A stretch of DNA of 64,000 nucleotides from Phragmites australis (taxonomy: Eukaryota; Streptophyta; Magnoliopsida; Poales; Poaceae). The notes under the pieces are model-generated. The model worked only from the letters and a program-made list of their open reading frames with translations. It did no database searches and was not told the origin of the DNA. Position numbers and translations under genes: made by a program. Positions 58,871-64,000 of the stretch are shown here, in pieces. The stretch covers positions 6,897,501-6,961,500 of the forward strand of contig NC_084939.1 in the NCBI RefSeq assembly GCF_958298935.1. The letters run 5' to 3'. Positions within the stretch are counted from its first letter, which is position 1, and each line of letters starts with the position of its first letter.

Positions 58871-60530
58871 ATGGCATTAAGTGGTAAATCTTCGTCATCA
58901 TCCTCTTACGAACATCCCCACTCAGATGACGGACATCACGGAGATATATCCACCTTTGGGGGTGAAGCTCAGCGTGCTAGGATGAACACCAAGAGTGGCC
59001 TACAGACAAAATTGTCATCACCGAGATCAACATCACGGGGCTACCTACTGCACCCCTTACGGCAAAGAATTGTTTATGATGTGTTTTTGGCCTCATTGCT
59101 AGGTAGACAGTGCGATTGGTCCTTAAGAAGTGGAAGCTCCTTGGTAATTCTGAGGCAAAGGCACTGTTTGCATGCCTTGAGAATTATTTGGTGATATCGC
59201 AAAATATGAGGGAGATTATGACAAGGAAAGCTTTGGGAGTGATCAACAAGACTTGACGGACATTCAAGAGCCAACTTGTTAGGTAGTACATTGATTGTAA
59301 TCGGGAGCCATTTGAGGACTATAAGTTTATAACACAGGAGGATTGGGCTGCCTTTATGGAGTTGAAGAGTTTAGAGGAGTTCAAAGCAGAAAGTAGGAAA
59401 CACAAGGATATTTGGGCTCGGAACAAGCACAACCACATGTTGGGCACATGTGGGTATGAGATGAAAATCCTTCAATGGCGGAAGGAGGATGAGAAAGCTA
59501 AGAAGGAAGGTCACTCGGTGCCATTTTTTGGCATTCCTGTGGGCCATGACGGGAATTGGTTGCAAGGAAGGGAAACCGTGGATCCTATTGGCGAGATCAG
59601 CTTTATGAGCAGTGAGACCCAATAGGTCTCTAAAAAATAAGAGAGAAGCAGCTAGAAGCTAGCCAAGGATCCTTCACCAGCGTTAGGGAGAAGGACATCC
59701 TCTCCACTGCCCTCAGAAACCCTGAGTATCCAGGTAGGGTTTGAGGACTTTCCAGTTGTGAGGGTTGGAAGTATGGATGGCCTGAATACCGTGTGTTGTA
59801 TGGTAAGAGGAAGTGGAATGAGCCCATGGACATTGAGCAGCTTTCACAGAGGATTTGGGCAAAGGTCACTGAGGATGTCTTGGCCCGTGTGAGCACCTTG
59901 CTATAGGCACAGGGACTTCAGATTATATTAGTCAGTGGAAGAAATGTTGTTCTAGGAAAGAGTGGATGTACGTCCATTGAGGTGGAGCGGAGGTGCCACG
60001 ATCCCATAGGTAACCTCGACGGGCCCAAGCCATGCACCCTCATTATTAGGCCCGGCTGTTTCACCATTCAGGTCGCAAGGTGTCAGGTGTAGCCACTACA
60101 GAAGACAATGCATTTTGTTGAGGTGTGGCAGGGCAATGCAGTGGTTTAGGTGGACATAGTCCATCCCAACTTCATGGCACACAAGTTGGAGATCCCACTT
60201 AATGCATAACTCTAGGGGAAGTTCTCTAGCAGAGGATTGAATGGAAGAAGAGTGACATATAGTTGAACCCTCTGACACTCAATACTCTTTCTCTGCCGCC
60301 AAGTGCTCCCACATAGTCACCTCCAACCTCTGCAGTATTTTCATCACCTGCAGCCTTTTGTGAACCTAAGAAACATGAAGCCAAGAGCATTGATAAGGAC
60401 ACCGAGGAACAGCAAGTGCAGCAACAGGATGTCATGCAACCTATTGTGCAGCAAGAGGTGCCCTGGGAAGAGCCACATGATGTCCAACAGAAACAGGTGG
60501 CCCAGGAAGAGCCTCGTGTGCCAGCCACGT
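58871..60530 (+). pseudogene. CACTA-associated Transposase_24-like protein, exons with breaks
   Basis: The likely start at 58871 reads MALSGKSSSSSSYEHPHSDD, a low-complexity N-terminus. Near 59090-59260 frames spell VRLVLKKWKLLGN and MREIMTRKALGVINK. From 59320, FITQEDWAAFMELKSLEEFK, then RKHKDIWARNKHNHMLGTCG and WRKEDEKAKKEGHSVPF match the Ptta/En/Spm domain (PF03004). A Gln-rich stretch at about 60400-60520 precedes the protease part. In-frame stops (59259 and 59279) and shifts show decay. Its role in the family is uncertain; such proteins accompany CACTA transposases. Confidence 0.75.
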
Positions 60531-60842
60531 AACGTTATACGAACCCAAAATTAAAGTATGGCTAACCGATCATTTCCGCTTATGAACTCGTAGAGGCAGT
60601 ACTAGTCTCCATAATTATTACATGGTGTAATGCAAGAAGAAAAGGGCAGAAATCTTTGTCAAATTTGGCCCAAACCATTTCTACCACAATACAGGCTACT
60701 TCCCTATCGGCTTCAATGATTTGTTTGACCTCTTTACCCTTGATGCACTGGACATGTCACTCCCGAGGGCCTTCACATTGTACGGACTTTCAAACGCACC
60801 TTTTAATCATTCACAACACTATATATATGACATCTAACTCGT

Positions 60843-61645
60843 ATGTTATATAAATATAGGCACATGATACAAGACAAGGTGAGGAAGCAACATGGTGCAT
60901 ATCTTGACCCTGTTATTCTCGCCATACAAAGCATTAGGTCTGATGAAAAAATGGTCGCTAAACACCTGGTACATCAACTCTCATATTTCAAGGATAAGGA
61001 ATACTTTAGGTTTCCCTATAACCTAGGTAATCATTGGGTTTTAATGGCTATAATTTCTAAAATCAACAAGGTATGGTACATGGATTCCATAAATGCGTAG
61101 TCACGTAACTATGCTACACTTCAAAATGTTATCAACATGTGAGTTCTGTCAGACTATACTTAATTCATTTGAGGTTATTTTCCTATTGTAGCATTTAAAT
61201 TTAATTTGTTGTTGCATGCATGTAGAGCTTTCGATGCATACGTCCAGCAAGAATGAGGTGCATAGCCAAAATCATCAACCAAACTGCACCATTCCTTCAA
61301 ATACCCAGTATAGTAAAATCTTTTAAATACATTCCTATTGTTACTATATATCCAAACCACTTTACACAAATATATTTGTGTATTTTCCAGTACTACCAGT
61401 AACCACCGAGCAATTCATGTGGTTTCTACATTGCCCACCACATACAACACATCACTAAAATGAGCAACCGTGAAGGTCCAAAGGTCGTGACATCATAACT
61501 TTTAATTCAATCTTGATTTACACATGCTCATTACTTATATTTTTTTCCATATTGACAGATATTCAAACTGCCAACAACTGAATTGCCAACTGAAAAATTT
61601 GCTAAAATTCGAGGACTGCTCACGCTTTTCTACTTCCTCAAGTAA
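60843..61645 (+). pseudogene. CACTA-borne C48 (Ulp1-like) cysteine protease domain
   Basis: QDKVRKQHGAYLDPVILAIQ leads into NLGNHWVLMAII (catalytic His, about 61030), VWYMDSINA (catalytic Asp, about 61080) and, after an apparent intron, PPSNSCGFYIAHHIQHITKM (catalytic Cys, about 61410-61470). A last exon after TTGACAG reads IFKLPTTELPTEKFAKIRGL and stops at 61645. The His-Asp-Cys triad is therefore intact on paper. The family removes SUMO-like modifiers, but in CACTA elements its job is not established. Joining to the Transposase_24 part is inferred from order. Confidence 0.75.
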
Positions 61646-62427
61646 GGGGAGTTTCATTCAGATTAGTAATGTATGTTTGTGTTTGACTATGAGATGTGTA
61701 TGGACAATGTTGTATCCAATATGTATGCTACATTATACAACTAATTTGGTAATGAGTACTATACATTTATGGTCTTGTGTTCTTATACACTGTGTAACTT
61801 TGATAATGAGTTCTATTTAATTTTGTACTCTGTGATTTTTATATGTGTCTATTATATTAATTGCCTATATATATGATTCATAATATTATGAGATTGTAGT
61901 ATGTCCAGATGGCCTCTTGGGAGAAAAATTGGTGCTAGGGGTGGGGGAGGGGATTAGGGACACACAGACGGTTTTTACACAAATATGCCTGAAATATATA
62001 CACACAGACTATTCTTAAAGTAACACATATGTGAAATTTTACCTGAAAGTCAATCTATGTCACATGACGCAGACATGTTCTTAAGAACTCTGTCTCAAAC
62101 CATAATCTAGCTACATGGTTTCTAGAATCTCCATCTGAAACCGTCTAAGAGGCAAAGACGGTTCTGCACAAAAACTGTATGTGACAGTACATACATGTAA
62201 ATGGTTACTAAAATAAATTTGTCTATGATACTTGGGAAACTGACATTTGTGCACCCATATTGCAGACGCAATTATTATTCAGACCTATCTTTGTGTAGCT
62301 ATATTACAGATGAAGTGATACCCGTCTATGACAAGCGCAAAAGACAGACACTTTTGCATAGACTGCAACCAAACTTGTCTGTAATAGGGTTTAACGATCG
62401 TCTGTGATAACTCGTTGAGGTAGTAGG

Positions 62428-63385
62428 AGAGAAGGACAATAATACCAAAATCCAGAAAATCTGAGGAAAATACAAAATTCTAGAAATTCTCTCATTATTA
62501 GAGAGGGATAAAGAAAGATCTAAGCTTCAACATGTGTGGCTCTTTAAAGAGAGGGATAAACAAGTTCAAGCATATAGATGCAAATAAAGAGGTCATAATT
62601 TCCGCGATCAACATTGCAAATGAATAATGCAACGAAGACCAAATCTCCCAAACCGTGCGAATCCACAAAGGCAATATAGTTGGTCTATATGAACACTTGG
62701 CCGAGGCGAGATTATTCTCCCGCACATCCTCTTCAAAAACTTCCGCCCTCGCCGAGATTGCCATTATTTAGGCTACAACCTCGCTACCACCCTCCCAGCA
62801 TTGAATCTTCTAGCCATGGCCAAACAGCCACCAGCTCAGTATCCTCCAACTAGCCTGGAGCGTTCCTCGTTCCCTAAACAGCTGCCCGTCACTTCCCTAA
62901 CCATCACTTGCACCAGCCAGATAGCATCCCATTAATGTGCAAGTGCACGATCAGAGGCTCTTCGTTGAACTGTAACTCAACCACATAATTGGATGGTTTC
63001 AGCTCAGACAACAAGATCATAAACTCATGTTTCGTTTGATTAAATTCAAGTATACCCAGAAACATGGCTCAATGACGGCAGGCACTTGGCCTACCCGGAA
63101 TCCACCGCCCATAGGAGAAGGCTAGGCCAAGTGCAAGATTATATATGAAATCGGTTTGGACTACTGTTTAACTTAGCCATATACATTTTTGTCCACGAAA
63201 ACGAGGGAAATATTTTTGTTTAACTTAGTTTCTCAAACAATACTGATCAATACTAATTGGAACCTGCATAATATATGAGCATTTCTTCTCATTCTTTTAT
63301 TAAACATTGTAGTACTAGTGGTCTTTAAATTCTAAGAACTCTTATCAAACAATATAAGCTAAGCACCTAGCATGAAGTTTTTATC
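62428..63385. other. Sequence between CACTA elements, one unrecognised small ORF
   Basis: The - strand frame at 62904-63065 (53 residues) reads MFLGILEFNQTKHEFMILLS then ELKPSNYVVELQFNEEPLIV; a second - strand ORF at 62498-62764 has 88 residues. The first looks more protein-like than most shadow ORFs here, but no family was recognised. It may be a captured or partial gene. Confidence 0.35.
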
Positions 63386-64000
63386 CACTACTACAAAAAC
63401 ATACTTTACTGTCGGCTCCAAAACCCCCCTTCATTGTCGGTTTTGGAGCCGGTAGTGGGTAACAGGTAGTGATAGTCCCTGACCGGCAGTGAAGTGGGTT
63501 ATCACTGCTGGCTGAACCCTTCAGCCAGCAGTGATGACCTGGGTATCACTGTCGGCTGGTAGTTTCGACTGGCAGTGATGTCTAGGGCATCACTGCCGGT
63601 TGAAGCCTTCAGCCGGCAGTGTTTTGCCTCTCCTCTCTCTTTCCTCTCTCTTTCCTCCCTCCATCTCTCTACTCTCTATCCTCCCTCTCTCTCTCCTCCA
63701 TCTCGATATCTCTCTCCCTCTCAATATACATGCATAGAATGAGACACATATTTAATATAAATCAATATATTTAATATAAATCAATAATTAATAAAGACAC
63801 ATTCATTAATACATAGCAATTCATGTCCTTCATTAATACATAGTAATTAATGTCATTCATCAATATTGTGTCATTTATCAAAATATAATAAGTTGTGAAG
63901 CCCCTTGGTAGACTTTCTCCTTGTCACATACTCTATACTAGAAGGTACGGTATAATCTAAAGGTCACTCACGCATCGTGGCATGATGGGTTCAAGAAACT
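63386..64000. mobile_element. Left end of a CACTA element running off the window
   Basis: CACTACTACAAAAACATACT begins at 63386, followed by dense CCGGCAGTGATG / CAGCCGGCAGTG repeats like those of the elements at 1370 and 9245. No right end is seen by 64000, so it is longer than its relatives or truncated. A CT-rich run lies at 63625-63725. Confidence 0.75.
63625..63725. repeat. CT-rich low-complexity run
   Basis: Repeated CTCTCTTTCC and CTCCCTC segments over about 100 bp, just inside the CACTA subterminal region. Confidence 0.9.

Larger units (their letters stand above)
57490..62427 (+). mobile_element. CACTA transposon remnant with its second gene
   Basis: Repeats of the CAGACGGATAT / ACCGTCTGTG type crowd 57515-57750 and 61965-62410, in both orientations, the subterminal pattern of CACTA elements. 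Between them lie Transposase_24-like and C48 protease coding pieces. The right edge is near GGTAGTAGG at about 62426; the left edge is not clear. No TNP2 transposase core is present, so the element cannot move alone. Confidence 0.7.

Overview
The window is nuclear DNA of a plant, most likely a panicoid-type grass. The evidence is one intact, intron-bearing monocot gene with a GC-rich coding sequence, surrounded by grass-type LTR retrotransposons (tRNA-Met primer sites, Copia and Gypsy domains) and CACTA transposons with CACTACTA ends. The species cannot be named from the sequence alone.

Only one gene looks functional: a clade III SWEET sugar transporter at 46815-48891 on the + strand. It has six exons, 302 residues and is closest in remembered features to rice SWEET14. 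It sits in a low-copy island of about 42.9-49.0 kb. A CACTA element lies about 1.4 kb upstream, and degenerate CACTA sequence begins about 150 bp downstream. The TATA box lies in a stretch that strongly resembles the rice SWEET14 core promoter.

Layout. (1) 1-8.6 kb: an old chromodomain-type Gypsy relic, broken by a solo Gypsy LTR (34-1351), a small CACTA (1370-2241) and a solo LTR (5989-7497). (2) 8.6-11.06 kb: old CACTA-like DNA holding another small CACTA (9245-10110). (3) 11.07-20.05 kb: a deleted + strand Copia whose 3' LTR was hit by a - strand LTR-gag-LTR element without pol (13475-19734). (4) 21.2-42.86 kb: a - strand Sirevirus-like Copia whose 5' LTR was hit by a + strand Tat-type Gypsy (30286-40794). 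That Gypsy's own 3' LTR was hit by a fragment of the LTR family seen in regions 1 and 3. (5) 42.9-49 kb: the SWEET island. (6) 49-52.3 kb: CACTA pieces, including an intact non-autonomous element (51436-52291). (7) 52.3-57.2 kb: a probable LTR and a - strand Tat-type gag/protease relic. (8) 57.2-62.4 kb: a larger CACTA remnant coding for a Transposase_24-like protein and a C48 (Ulp1-like) protease. (9) 62.4-64 kb: sparse sequence with an unrecognised small ORF and the left end of another CACTA running off the window.

Target-site duplications were read by eye for the solo LTRs, the Tat Gypsy, the LTR-gag-LTR element and four CACTA elements, so insertion order can be worked out. No tRNA, rRNA or CRISPR was seen. 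Nearly all retroelement reading frames carry several stops or frameshifts. Boundaries marked approximate rest on by-eye alignment.
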